Part shown: in pieces, positions 46,807-55,309 of the stretch | Layout: the number at the start of each line of letters is the position of its first letter | Position numbering within the stretch: position 1 is the stretch's first letter | Assembly: GCF_009696685.2 (NCBI RefSeq) | Contig: NZ_CP102356.1 | Location: 261,865-325,864, forward strand | Reading direction: 5' to 3' | DNA: 64,000 bases | From: Paracoccus sp. SMMA_5_TC | GTDB taxonomy: Bacteria; Pseudomonadota; Alphaproteobacteria; Rhodobacterales; Rhodobacteraceae | Made by a program: the position numbers and the translations under genes | The notes under the pieces: model-generated | What the model saw: the letters and a program-made list of their open reading frames with translations, nothing else | Told to the model about the DNA's origin: nothing | The model's database searches: none

Positions 46807-47916
46807 ATGACCTCGGCAGCGAATACGACCCTGCCGCGCGCCCTTGAATCCAAGGGCGGCGTGGTGATCTCTGTTGATGCGATGGGGGGCGACCGGGGTC
46901 CGGCCGCGGTGGTCGCCGGCATCGCTGCCAGCGCCGAGAAGAATCCCGACATCCGCTTCATCGTCCACGGTCCGGTCGACGAACTGCACCGCCTGATCGC
47001 CCGCCGGCCCGGTCTGGGCGAGCGCTGCGACCTGCGCGACGCCCGCGGCGTCGTGACGATGGACGACAAGCCCAGCCAGGTGCTGCGCAAGGGCGAAGGC
47101 ACCTCGATGTGGTCGGCAATCGAATCGGTCCGTCAGGGCGAGGCGACTGTGGCCGTGTCTTGCGGCAATACCGGCGCATTGATGGCGATGTCGATGCTGC
47201 GGCTGCGCCGGCTGCCGGGGGTAAACCGCCCTGCCATCGCCTGCCTGTGGCCGTCGCGCAATCCGCAAGGCTTCAACGTCATGCTGGATGTCGGCGCCGA
47301 TATCCGGGCCGATGCCCAGGACCTGCTGACCTATGCGCTGATGGGCGCATCCTACGCCCGCAACGGTTTTGGGCTGAGCCGCCCCCGGGTCGGCCTGCTG
47401 AACGTGGGAACCGAGGAGCACAAGGGCCGGCCCGAGCTGAAACAGGCTCATGAGCTGATGCCGGCCGCCGCCGCGGCGGCGAATTTCGACTATATCGGCT
47501 TTGTCGAAGGGGGCGATCTGCCTTCGGACCGGGTGGATGTCATCGTCACCGACGGATTTACCGGCAATGTTGCGCTGAAAACCGGCGAAGGCACTGCCAA
47601 GCTGGTGGGCGAGCTGCTGAAGGAAGCCTTCAACAAGTCGATCCTGTCGAAATTCGCCGCACTGCTGGCAATGGGCTCGTTGAAGCGCCTGCAAAAGCGC
47701 ATCGATCCGCGCCGGGTCAACGGCGGCGTTTTTCTGGGGCTGAACGGCACCGTGGTCAAATCGCATGGCTCGGCCGACGCCACCGGCGTATCGGCGGCGA
47801 TCAAGCTGGCATTCCAGCTGGCGCAATCGGGCTTTCAGGACCGGCTGGCGGCGCGGGTGGCGCAATCCGCCGCGGTCTGCGCCGGCGACGGCAAGGCAAG
47901 CGAAGGAGTGTCCTGA
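46807..47916 (+). CDS. plsX: Phosphate acyltransferase PlsX
   Basis: It makes acyl-phosphate from acyl-ACP for phosphatidic acid synthesis with PlsY. The 369-aa protein has VISVDAMGGDRGP, SCGNTGALMA, GFVEGGDLPSDRVDV and VTDGFTGNVALK. The ATG at 46807 follows the rpmF stop by 13 bp; an in-frame start inside rpmF is rejected. Its stop overlaps the fabH ATG by one base (TGATG), so the two are coupled. Confidence 0.97.
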   Translation: MTSAANTTLPRALESKGGVVISVDAMGGDRGPAAVVAGIAASAEKNPDIRFIVHGPVDELHRLIARRPGLGERCDLRDARGVVTMDDKPSQVLRKGEGTSMWSAIESVRQGEATVAVSCGNTGALMAMSMLRLRRLPGVNRPAIACLWPSRNPQGFNVMLDVGADIRADAQDLLTYALMGASYARNGFGLSRPRVGLLNVGTEEHKGRPELKQAHELMPAAAAAANFDYIGFVEGGDLPSDRVDVIVTDGFTGNVALKTGEGTAKLVGELLKEAFNKSILSKFAALLAMGSLKRLQKRIDPRRVNGGVFLGLNGTVVKSHGSADATGVSAAIKLAFQLAQSGFQDRLAARVAQSAAVCAGDGKASEGVS

Positions 47917-48887
47917 TGCGGCGTGCGATCATCCGGGGAACCGGCCATTACCTGCCCGAACGCGTGGTCGAAAATACCTGGTTCGAGGACAAGCTGGACA
48001 CCAGCGACGAATGGATCCGCGCCCGCACCGGGATCGAGCGGCGCCACTTTGCCGCGCCCGATCAGCGCACCAGCGATCTGGGACTGGCCGCCGCCCGCGC
48101 GGCGCTGGACAATGCCGACATGGCGGCCCAGGACATCGACGCCATCATCGTCGCCACCTCGACCCCCGACCTGACCTTTCCATCCGTCGCCACCATGGTG
48201 CAGGCCGGCCTCGGCATGAGGCGCGGCTTTGCCTATGACATTCAGGCCGTCTGCGCCGGCTTTGTCTATGCCCTGGCCAATGCCGATGCCATGATCCGCG
48301 CCGGACTGGCCGATCGGGTGCTGGTGATCGGCGCCGAGACATTCAGCCGCATCATGGACTGGACCGATCGCGGCACCTGCGTGCTGTTCGGGGACGGCGC
48401 GGGCGCCGTGGTGCTTGAGGCCACAGAGGCAGCCGGTTGCAGCGAAGATCGGGGCATTCTGGCCACGGATCTGAACAGTGACGGGCAGTTCCGCGATCTG
48501 CTTTATGTGGACGGAGGGGTTGCCTCGACGGGCACAGCCGGGCAGTTGCGCATGCAGGGTAATCTGGTCTTTCGGCATGCGGTCGAAAAGCTGGCGGACA
48601 CCGCGCATCGCGCGCTGGACAAGGCCGGGCTCGGTCCAGCCCAGGTGGACTGGCTGGTGCCGCACCAGGCAAATCTGCGCATCATCGAGGCCACCGCCAA
48701 GCGCATGCAACTGCCGATGGACAAGGTCGTCCTGACCGTGGCCGACCATGGCAATACCTCTGCCGCCTCGATCCCGCTGGCCTTGTCGGTCGCCAATAGC
48801 GCGGGCCGCTTCCGCCCCGGTGACGTGCTGGTGGCCGAAGCGATCGGGGGCGGGCTCGCCTGGGGCGCGGTGGTCCTGCGCTGGTAG
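47916..48887 (+). CDS. fabH: 3-oxoacyl-ACP synthase III
   Basis: It initiates fatty-acid synthesis by condensing acetyl-CoA with malonyl-ACP. The 323-aa protein has the catalytic triad C113 (AVCAGF), H250 (VPHQAN) and N280 (DHGNTSAAS), at the spacing of E. coli FabH, and it ends in the family's GGGLAWGAVVLRW. It overlaps plsX by one base; ihfA follows after 245 bp of non-coding DNA. Confidence 0.98.
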   Translation: MRRAIIRGTGHYLPERVVENTWFEDKLDTSDEWIRARTGIERRHFAAPDQRTSDLGLAAARAALDNADMAAQDIDAIIVATSTPDLTFPSVATMVQAGLGMRRGFAYDIQAVCAGFVYALANADAMIRAGLADRVLVIGAETFSRIMDWTDRGTCVLFGDGAGAVVLEATEAAGCSEDRGILATDLNSDGQFRDLLYVDGGVASTGTAGQLRMQGNLVFRHAVEKLADTAHRALDKAGLGPAQVDWLVPHQANLRIIEATAKRMQLPMDKVVLTVADHGNTSAASIPLALSVANSAGRFRPGDVLVAEAIGGGLAWGAVVLRW

Positions 48888-49132
48888 GCCCCAACCGCTC
48901 AGCTTTCGCCCATTTACTGCCCAGATGGTCGAATAATTTCGCGCAATTTCATGAATTTGGCGCCGATTCTTCGCGCCTGCCGGCTGCTGGTGCATTAGGG
49001 ATGGCAGGTCTTTGCCAGTAAGGTGCGAAAATCATGGCAGAATTCTAGCCTCTGTGGAACGGAATCGGGTGCCAGTTGTTGACTTGACGCTGCAAAGAAC
49101 CCATCCTTCGCACCATTCAAGAGGTTTCCGAT
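48888..49132 (+). promoter_or_regulatory. Non-coding interval upstream of ihfA
   Basis: 245 bp between fabH and ihfA with no credible gene. It has an A+T-richer patch (48928-48962) and two overlapping TTGAC elements near 49080-49090, but no -10 of good match at 16-18 bp. AGAGG stands at about 49120-49124 before the ihfA ATG. It presumably carries the ihfA-merR promoter. Confidence 0.35.
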
Positions 49133-49444
49133 ATGAGCGAATCCACTCTGACCCGCATGGACCTGGCGGAAGCCGTGTTTCGCGAGGTCGGCCTGTCGCG
49201 CCATGAATCGGCACAGCTGGTCGAAAGCGTGCTTGGTCATATCTCAGATGCGCTGGTGCGCGGCGAACAGGTCAAGATTTCATCCTTTGGCACCTTCTCG
49301 GTTCGGGAAAAGAACGAACGCATCGGCCGCAATCCCAAGACCGGCGAGGAAGTGCCGATCACCCCGCGCCGGGTTCTGTCGTTCAGGCCGTCGCATCTGA
49401 TGAAGGATCGCGTCGCCGCTGGGAACAAGCGTAAGGGCAGATGA
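49133..49444 (+). CDS. ihfA: Integration host factor subunit alpha
   Basis: A 103-aa DNA-bending protein, partner of IhfB (5131-5418). It begins with [20 protein letters not shown] and has [20 protein letters not shown] with the intercalating-proline region, then [15 protein letters not shown]. It overlaps the merR-type gene by 4 bp (ATGA), a conserved pairing in alphaproteobacteria. Confidence 0.97.
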   Translation: MSESTLTRMDLAEAVFREVGLSRHESAQLVESVLGHISDALVRGEQVKISSFGTFSVREKNERIGRNPKTGEEVPITPRRVLSFRPSHLMKDRVAAGNKRKGR

Positions 49445-50040
49445 GCAAATCCCCCGACGCCTTTCGTTCGATCGGAGAGGTTTCGCGCCTCGTGGGCGTC
49501 GCGCCGCATGTGTTGCGGTATTGGGAAACGCAATTCGCACAGCTGGCACCGGTCAAGCGCGCCGATGGCCGGCGATATTACCGTCCCGATGACGTGCGAC
49601 TGGTCGCCGGCCTGTGTCAGGTCATGCGGGAAGAGGGGTTGAGCATTCGCGGTGCCAAACGTCTGATTGCCGGCGACCGCGGCGCCGGTCTGCGCCGCAT
49701 CGGGGCCGTGCGCCTGGGCGAATCGTCCGAAGCGGCCGCCGATACCATAACGCTTGTCGACCGATCCCCACGGCCGGAAAACGCAGACGCGCCCAGGCCG
49801 TCGGACCCAGCTTCGGCGGACCGACCTGCGCGCGCAAGCCGCCGGCGGATGCGGCCGGCCCCCGACAGCCTTCCGCTTTTCGACGAATGCCCCCCGTCCG
49901 CAGCAGCTGCTGCCCCTGCCCCTGCCTGGCTGGATCGTCTGACCTTGACCGCCCTTGCCCTCGATGCTTTCGAGATGCGGGGTGTGCCGCTGCCCGAAGG
50001 TGTCGCCGAGCTGCGCACCCGGCTGCGCGCGATGCTTTAG
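49441..50040 (+). CDS. MerR-family transcriptional regulator
   Basis: A 199-aa regulator with a MerR helix-turn-helix in the first 70 residues ([20 protein letters not shown], then [13 protein letters not shown]). A Pro/Ala/Arg-rich, probably disordered middle (about 100-165) and a short C-terminal helix follow. No metal- or drug-binding cysteine pattern is visible. It is coupled to ihfA by a 4-bp overlap. The effector is unknown; the ihfA-merR pairing is widespread and its function is poorly defined. Confidence 0.9.
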   Translation: MSKSPDAFRSIGEVSRLVGVAPHVLRYWETQFAQLAPVKRADGRRYYRPDDVRLVAGLCQVMREEGLSIRGAKRLIAGDRGAGLRRIGAVRLGESSEAAADTITLVDRSPRPENADAPRPSDPASADRPARASRRRMRPAPDSLPLFDECPPSAAAAAPAPAWLDRLTLTALALDAFEMRGVPLPEGVAELRTRLRAML

Positions 50041-50124
50041 CCGCATGTCGCAGCCCGTTTCGGCCCTGCTGTCTCGGCAGGGTCACAAGCCGAAGAATAT
50101 CCCGAAATTTCCGTGCATGGCCCC

Positions 50125-50154
50125 TTGTGCTGGACCGACGCTTGGCTCTATATG
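50125..50154 (+). promoter_or_regulatory. Candidate promoter of tRNA-Pro
   Basis: TTGTGC (50125-50130) and TATATG (50149-50154) with an 18-bp spacer predict a start at about 50161, two bases before the mature tRNA 5' end. Consensus-based only. Confidence 0.5.
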
Positions 50155-50162
50155 CGCCTCGT

Positions 50163-50240
50163 CGGGCCGTGGCGCAGCCTGGTTAGCGCGTCCGTCTGGG
50201 GGGCGGAAGGCCGCGAGTTCGAATCTCGCCGGCCCGACCA
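50163..50240 (+). tRNA. tRNA-Pro(GGG), CCA encoded
   Basis: Complete cloverleaf: acceptor CGGGCCG/CGGCCCG, discriminator A, encoded CCA (50238-50240). The anticodon stem is TCCGT/GCGGA with loop CTGGGGG, giving GGG, and the T arm is GCGAG-TTCGAAT-CTCGC. The mature body without CCA is 50163-50237. Confidence 0.97.
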
Positions 50241-50246
50241 TTCCGA

Positions 50247-50283
50247 AAACGCCCATCCCGCTTCGGGGTGGGCGTTTCCTTTT
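50247..50283 (+). terminator. Rho-independent terminator after tRNA-Pro
   Basis: A long stem pairs AAACGCCCATCCCG with the facing CGGGGTGGGCGTTT across a short CTT-containing loop (50247-50277), followed by CCTTTT. It starts 7 bp after the tRNA CCA and separates it from the dCTP deaminase gene. Confidence 0.88.
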
Positions 50284-50300
50284 GCCAAGGGGGGATAGGC

Positions 50301-51365
50301 GTGAACGGTGTCCTGCCAGATAGCCGGCTGCGGCAGTTGATCGAGGCCGGCGTCATTCGTGCCGAGGCGCCGATCCTGCCCGAACAGATCCAGCCGGCCA
50401 GCCTTGATTTGCGGCTGGGCCGGTCTGCCTGGCGCCTGCGCGCATCCTTTCTGGCGGGGCGTGGTCGCAGCGTCCACCAACGCCTGGCAGATTTTGAAAT
50501 GCACCGCATGGACCTGTCGAATGGCGCGGTTCTGGAAAAAGGGTGCGTCTATCTGGTGCCGCTGATGGAACGGCTGGCCCTGCCCCCGGGTCTTGACGCG
50601 GTCGCCAATGCCAAAAGCTCGACCGGACGGCTGGATCTGCTGACGCGGCTGATCACCGACGAGGGCACCGAGTTCGACCGACTGCCCCAAGGCTACGACG
50701 GCCCGATCTATGCCGAGATCTGCCCGCGCAGTTTTTCGGTGCTGGTCCGGCCAGGAATGCGCCTGAACCAGCTGCGCCTGCGGGAAGGTCAGGCCCTTCT
50801 GTCCGATGACGATCTGCGTGCACTACATGCGCGCGAACCCCTGGTCAGCGGACCGGCGCTGATCGACGACGGCCTGGGCTTTTCCGTCGATCTGCGGCCG
50901 GCCGAGGGCGATCTGGTGGGCTATCGCGCCCGGCCCCACAGTGGCGTCATCGATCTGGACCGCATCGGCGCCTATCGCGCCCAGGATTTCTGGGACGAGT
51001 TGCGCACCCGCGATGGTCAGCTGATCCTGGATCCCGGCGCCTTTTATATCCTTGTCAGCCGCGAATCGGTCGCCATTCCGCCCGATCATGCCGCCGAAAT
51101 GGCCCCCTATCTGGCGATGGCGGGCGAATTTCGCGTGCATTACGCCGGCTTCTTCGATCCCGGTTTCGGCCATGGTCCCGGCCAGGGCGCGCGGGGCGTG
51201 CTGGAAGTGCGCTGCCACGAGGCCCCGTTTGCGCTGGAACACGGTCAGGTGGTCGGCCGTCTGGTCTATGAACGCATGGCCGAACGCCCCGAACGGCTTT
51301 ACGGCAGCGGCATCGCCTCGAATTATCAGGGCCAGGGGCTGAAACTGGCCAAGCAATTCGCCTAG
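50301..51365 (+). CDS. dcd: dCTP deaminase, long two-domain form
   Basis: It deaminates dCTP to dUTP for dTTP supply. At 354 aa it is almost twice the 190-aa enzyme. The N-terminal half has the active-site segment NAKSSTGRLDLLTRLITDEG and YAEICPRSFSVLV. The second half (about 190-354) repeats a related trimeric dUTPase-like fold, including GARGVLEVRCHEAPF, as in other alphaproteobacterial proteins. The GTG at 50301 is chosen: AAGGGGGGA lies upstream and no nearby ATG fits. Its end overlaps a convergent small gene by 4 bp. Confidence 0.9.
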   Translation: MNGVLPDSRLRQLIEAGVIRAEAPILPEQIQPASLDLRLGRSAWRLRASFLAGRGRSVHQRLADFEMHRMDLSNGAVLEKGCVYLVPLMERLALPPGLDAVANAKSSTGRLDLLTRLITDEGTEFDRLPQGYDGPIYAEICPRSFSVLVRPGMRLNQLRLREGQALLSDDDLRALHAREPLVSGPALIDDGLGFSVDLRPAEGDLVGYRARPHSGVIDLDRIGAYRAQDFWDELRTRDGQLILDPGAFYILVSRESVAIPPDHAAEMAPYLAMAGEFRVHYAGFFDPGFGHGPGQGARGVLEVRCHEAPFALEHGQVVGRLVYERMAERPERLYGSGIASNYQGQGLKLAKQFA

Positions 51366-51544
51366 CGCGACCGGCGACTGATCCGGGCAGCCTTGCGGGC
51401 GCGTTTGGCAGCTTCGCGCGCGGCCTGTTGCGGCGCCGGGCGCGACTGCGTCTTGCGCGAAGGCTGCGCGGCGCGGGCCTTGCCGGGCGGGATCAGCCTG
51501 GCCAGCAGGCGGCGGAACGGGGTGAACAGACGGTCAAGTTTCAT
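51362..51544 (-). CDS. Small basic protein, unknown
   Basis: A 60-aa strongly basic protein (Arg/Lys/Ala-rich; RAKRARKAARISRRSR-like tail) with no membrane helix. The N-terminus (MKLDRLFTPFRRLLARLIPP) could form an amphipathic helix. It starts 18 bp after scpB in the same direction, with AAAGGCACCCAGG before the ATG, and overlaps the end of dcd by 4 bp. It might be a real short gene of the scp operon or a chance frame in GC-rich DNA; no family recognised. Confidence 0.5.
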   Translation of the reverse strand: MKLDRLFTPFRRLLARLIPPGKARAAQPSRKTQSRPAPQQAAREAAKRARKAARISRRSR

Positions 51545-51562
51545 CCTGGGTGCCTTTGGCTG

Positions 51563-52231
51563 TCAGTCGTCGTCGAAAAGGTCATGGGCCGTGGCCTCTG
51601 GCGCATCGTCCTCATCCTCATCGGCCTCGGGGAACAGGCGGGGCGCCAGATCGGCCGGCGGCCGCGAATCCAGCAGCCCCGCCGCGCGCAACTCGGCCAG
51701 ACCCGGCAGGTCGCGGGCGCTTTCCAGCCCGAAATGATCCAGAAACGATTCGGTCACCACAAAGGTCACCGGCCGACCCGGGGTCTGCCGTCGGCGCCCA
51801 ATGCGCACCCAGCCCATCTCGATCAGCTGGTCCAGCGTGCCCTTGCTGACGGCCACGCCGCGAATCTCTTCGATCTCGGCGCGGGTGACCGGCTGGTGAT
51901 AGGCGATGATCGCCAGGGTTTCGGTCGCCGCGCGCGACAGCCGACGGGTTTCGGTCACCTGCTCCTGCATCAGGAACCCCAGATCGCCAGCCGTGCGAAA
52001 CGCCCAGGCATCGCCCACGCGCGTCAGTTCGACACCCCGGCCGGCATAGCGCTGCCGCAACGTCGCCAGCACCTCGGGGACATCGCATCCCATGGGAAGG
52101 CGCGCGGCAATCTCGCGCGGGCTCATCGGTTCGGCCGCGGCAAAAAGCACCGCCTCGACCATGCGTTCCTGCTGGTGCATGGGCGGGGGAACAAGGCGCT
52201 GCAGGTCGCAGTCGGCAGCATCTTCGGTCAT
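51563..52231 (-). CDS. scpB: Segregation and condensation protein B
   Basis: Winged-helix kleisin partner of the SMC-ScpA condensin. The 222-aa protein has VEAVLFAAAEPMSPREIAARLP near its start, and SRAATETLAIIAYHQPVTRAEIEEIRG-type core segments with DQLIEMGWV. The acidic C-terminal tail (EADEDEDDAPE) is usual. It overlaps scpA by 4 bp (ATGA). Confidence 0.96.
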   Translation of the reverse strand: MTEDAADCDLQRLVPPPMHQQERMVEAVLFAAAEPMSPREIAARLPMGCDVPEVLATLRQRYAGRGVELTRVGDAWAFRTAGDLGFLMQEQVTETRRLSRAATETLAIIAYHQPVTRAEIEEIRGVAVSKGTLDQLIEMGWVRIGRRRQTPGRPVTFVVTESFLDHFGLESARDLPGLAELRAAGLLDSRPPADLAPRLFPEADEDEDDAPEATAHDLFDDD

Positions 52232-53055
52232 GTCGGACGCTTGCGAAGGCTTATCGGGGCAAAGGTTTCTGCCTGATGTATGTCCAGCGCCCCCTGCCGC
52301 GCAAGTTCAAGCGCGGCGGCAAAGGTTGCGGCCGTGGCCGAGCGGCGGCGGGCGGGCTCGCCGTCCCATCCCTGCGGCAGAAAGGCGGCCAGTTCGGTCC
52401 AGTCGCCGGCAAAGCCGATCAGCCCCCGCACCTGTTCCAGTGCCTGCTCCATCGTGAAAACATCGCGTCGGTCGAAGGCATAGGGGCGGAATTCGTCGCG
52501 CGTGCGCAGCCGGGCATAGGCGCGCATCAGGTCGATCAGCCCGGCCTGCCAGGCCACTTGGCGCCGTCGCGATATGGTTTCCGGCGCCCCGCGCGCAAAG
52601 CGCTGCTGGCCCAGGCGATCGCGCGCCATCAGCCGCGCCGATGCTTCACGCATGGCAGACAGCCGCTCGAGCTGAAAGGCCAGATGCGCGGCCATATCTT
52701 TGGCCGAAGGGCCTTCGGCCAGCGGATCCGGCGGCAACAGCAGCCGCGACTTCAGAAAGGCCAGCCACGCGGCCATGACCAGATAATCCGCCGCCAGCTC
52801 GATGCGCAGCGCCCGGGCCCTTTCGACGAAATCCAGATACTGATTGGCCAGTTCCAGCACCGAAATCTGCATCAGGTCGACCTTTTGCAGGCGCGACAGG
52901 CTCAACAGCAGGTCCAGCGGCCCCTCGAATCCCGAGACATCCACCACCAGCACCTCGTCCTGATGACGAATGCCGGCCGCATCAAGCCCCGGCAAATGCG
53001 CCGCCACATCGGGTTCCGGGTCAGGCACGGGGGTCAGATAGGGCACCTTGGTCAT
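52228..53055 (-). CDS. scpA: Segregation and condensation protein A
   Basis: Kleisin that bridges SMC heads in chromosome condensation. The 275-aa protein has the N-terminal FEGPLDLLLSLSRLQKVDLM (about residues 43-62), YLVMAAWLAFLKSRLLLP and a C-terminal winged helix ending near LELARQG. It lies 60 bp after nagZ and overlaps scpB by 4 bp. smc itself is not in the window. Confidence 0.96.
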   Translation of the reverse strand: MTKVPYLTPVPDPEPDVAAHLPGLDAAGIRHQDEVLVVDVSGFEGPLDLLLSLSRLQKVDLMQISVLELANQYLDFVERARALRIELAADYLVMAAWLAFLKSRLLLPPDPLAEGPSAKDMAAHLAFQLERLSAMREASARLMARDRLGQQRFARGAPETISRRRQVAWQAGLIDLMRAYARLRTRDEFRPYAFDRRDVFTMEQALEQVRGLIGFAGDWTELAAFLPQGWDGEPARRRSATAATFAAALELARQGALDIHQAETFAPISLRKRPT

Positions 53056-53115
53056 GGCAGATCCGGGCGAGGCAGCGGCCCCAGAATCGGCGATCGCCCG
53101 CGCATAGTCAATCGC

Positions 53116-54105
53116 TCAGGCCGCCAGCCCGCCCATGGCCGCCAGTTCGGCCCGCAGGCTGGAACTGTCGGCCGGCGGCGGGGCCACGCGCCGCGCCAAG
53201 GCGGCCTGGCCGCGGCGGCTGGCAGCCGCCGACATGGTGCCGGCCGCATCGACAATGGCCTGCATCTGCGCGGGCGTTTCGTTGCAGGACAGCACCAGGT
53301 CGCACCCCGCCGCGATCGCGGCCGCGGCGCGCGCGCCGGGCGTGCCCGACAATGCCTGCATGCCGATGTCATCGGTCATCAGCAGACCGTCAAAGCCAAG
53401 ATCACGCCGGATCATCCCGATCACCGGCGCCGAGGCGGTTGCCGGCGCATCGTCCAGCGCCGTGAAACGGATATGCGCCGTCATTGCCAGCGGCAGGTCG
53501 GCCAGCGCACGAAACGGGGCGAAATCGGTCTGCATCAGCTCGTCCAGCGACGCCTCGACCACTGGCAGGTCGTGATGGCTGTCGACGCGGGCGCGACCGT
53601 GGCCCGGCATGTGCTTGACCACCGGCAACACCCCTGCGGCCAGCAGGCCCTCGGCCGCCGTGCGCCCCAGACGGATGACGGTTTCCGCATCCGGCCCCAG
53701 GCACCGGTTGCGCAAGAAGGGATGCGTCTCCGGTCGGGCGATATCCAGCACCGGGGCGCAATCGGCATCGATCCCGACCGCGCGCAGCTCCTGTGCCATC
53801 AGGAAATGGTGCAGCCAGACCGCACGGGCCCCGCGCTGTGCCTGATCCAGCGGGGCCGGCCAATCGGTCCAATGCGGCGAACGCATGCGTTGCACCCGTC
53901 CGCCTTCCTGATCGATCAGGATGGGCGCATCGCGGCCAACGGTCTGGCGCAGCGTGTCGGTCAGCCGGCGCAGCCGGTCGGGCGTGTCGATATTGCGCCC
54001 GAACAGGATGAAGCCCCAGGGATTGGCTGCGCGAAAGAAATCGCGTTCTGCCGCCGACAGGTCGGGCCCGGCGATTCCCCCCAGTATCGTGGCAGAGATT
54101 GCCAT
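53116..54105 (-). CDS. nagZ: Beta-N-acetylhexosaminidase NagZ
   Basis: Glycoside hydrolase family 3 enzyme that removes GlcNAc from muropeptides in cytosolic peptidoglycan recycling. The 329-aa protein has WGFILFGRNI, KHMPGHGRARVDSHHDLP with the catalytic His/Asp loop, and MTDDIGMQAL with the nucleophile Asp. I chose the ATG at 54105 (MAISATILGG), 11 bp after the upstream gene's stop, although its ribosome site is weak. It lies in the argS-SPOR-nagZ-scpAB series common in Rhodobacterales. Confidence 0.95.
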   Translation of the reverse strand: MAISATILGGIAGPDLSAAERDFFRAANPWGFILFGRNIDTPDRLRRLTDTLRQTVGRDAPILIDQEGGRVQRMRSPHWTDWPAPLDQAQRGARAVWLHHFLMAQELRAVGIDADCAPVLDIARPETHPFLRNRCLGPDAETVIRLGRTAAEGLLAAGVLPVVKHMPGHGRARVDSHHDLPVVEASLDELMQTDFAPFRALADLPLAMTAHIRFTALDDAPATASAPVIGMIRRDLGFDGLLMTDDIGMQALSGTPGARAAAAIAAGCDLVLSCNETPAQMQAIVDAAGTMSAAASRRGQAALARRVAPPPADSSSLRAELAAMGGLAA

Positions 54106-54115
54106 TATCGAGCCG

Positions 54116-55243
54116 TCATTTCGCCGTCGCCGGGATGCAGTCGACGCCTTCGGCAATCAGGGCCGCGCAAAAGCGCCGTGCGTCATCCTTGGACGCGAAA
54201 CCGGCCGCGCGCAGACGCCAGAAGGTTCTGCCACCGCTTTGTGCCTCTTGCACTACGCGGGCTTTGCCCGCAAACAGGGCGCCGAACTTGCCCGACACGC
54301 GATCCCATTCGCCCCGAGCAAGCGCATCGCTGTCAAAGGCCCCGATCTGCACCATCGGTGCGCCGGGCGCCACCTGCGCCGCAGCAGGCGGGGGCTGAAC
54401 CGGCGCCTCGGGTGCCTGGGCCTGAGCCGCGGGGTTCGCGGCCGGGGCCGGCGCATTGGCGGCAGTGGCGACCCTGCGAGGTCGCGGGGCCGGGCGCGGC
54501 GATTCGGCGACGCCCCCGGCAGGAACGGCAGTGGGGGCAGCCACGGCCTCTGCCAGGGCCGCGCTGATCGCAACGTCACGGGTTTCATTGCCCGAAAGAT
54601 CGGTAACGACCTCGTTCACGGCATCCTCGGCCGCAGGGGCATCCGACACCAGGGCCTCGGTGACCTTGGCGGCTTCCGAATCCGGGCGAGCGATCACGCG
54701 CGCCGGCTCGTCCAGCACCGGCAGTTCGACGGGATTCGCAGCAGGCTGCGCGGTGGCGCCCAATTCGCCCATCGGGACATCCTGCGCGTCAAGACCGGTT
54801 GCCGGCGGCGCAATCGCCACCGTATCCGCACGTCCCGGCCGGTCGCCGGCGGCAACCACATTCACCGCAAGCCCGGTGTGATCGCTCAACTCGCCCCCGG
54901 GGTTGTCCGGCGCGGTGCGGGCCTCGCCCTCGATCGCGCGGATCACCGGCACGCCCGAAACATCGCGGACCACCAGCTTGAATCCCCAGACCGCCAGCAC
55001 AACCATCAGGCCAACAGAGATCAGCGCCCCAAGATAATGGGTCAGCCGGGACAACCGCCCCAGCAAGGAGGGCGAATCGATCAGCGCCTCGGCCTGATCG
55101 TCCAGCGCGTGGCGATCCCAGGCATCGTGCTGCCAGTCGTCATGATGGTCCTGCGGGGCATGGCCATGCGTGTATTCGCGCGCCCGCCGCTGCGGCTGCG
55201 CCCCGTCGAACCCGCCCGAAGAGCGGAAGTCTACTACCGTCAT
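54116..55243 (-). CDS. SPOR-domain membrane protein
   Basis: A 375-aa bitopic membrane protein. It has a charged cytoplasmic N-terminus (about 1-85, with HDHHDDWQHDAWD), one helix (about 90-112, GALISVGLMVVLAVWGF), a long Ala/Pro/Val-rich periplasmic linker and a C-terminal SPOR domain (about 300-375). SPOR domains bind glycan strands stripped of stem peptides at division sites. It is downstream of argS (66-bp gap) and just upstream of nagZ, linking it to envelope remodelling. Confidence 0.9.
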   Translation of the reverse strand: MTVVDFRSSGGFDGAQPQRRAREYTHGHAPQDHHDDWQHDAWDRHALDDQAEALIDSPSLLGRLSRLTHYLGALISVGLMVVLAVWGFKLVVRDVSGVPVIRAIEGEARTAPDNPGGELSDHTGLAVNVVAAGDRPGRADTVAIAPPATGLDAQDVPMGELGATAQPAANPVELPVLDEPARVIARPDSEAAKVTEALVSDAPAAEDAVNEVVTDLSGNETRDVAISAALAEAVAAPTAVPAGGVAESPRPAPRPRRVATAANAPAPAANPAAQAQAPEAPVQPPPAAAQVAPGAPMVQIGAFDSDALARGEWDRVSGKFGALFAGKARVVQEAQSGGRTFWRLRAAGFASKDDARRFCAALIAEGVDCIPATAK

Positions 55244-55309
55244 TCCTGCCTGCCTGCCGGTTGACCCGACGCTGTGCGTTGCTGCTCGATCCCCCGGCGG
55301 GCGCCTTTA

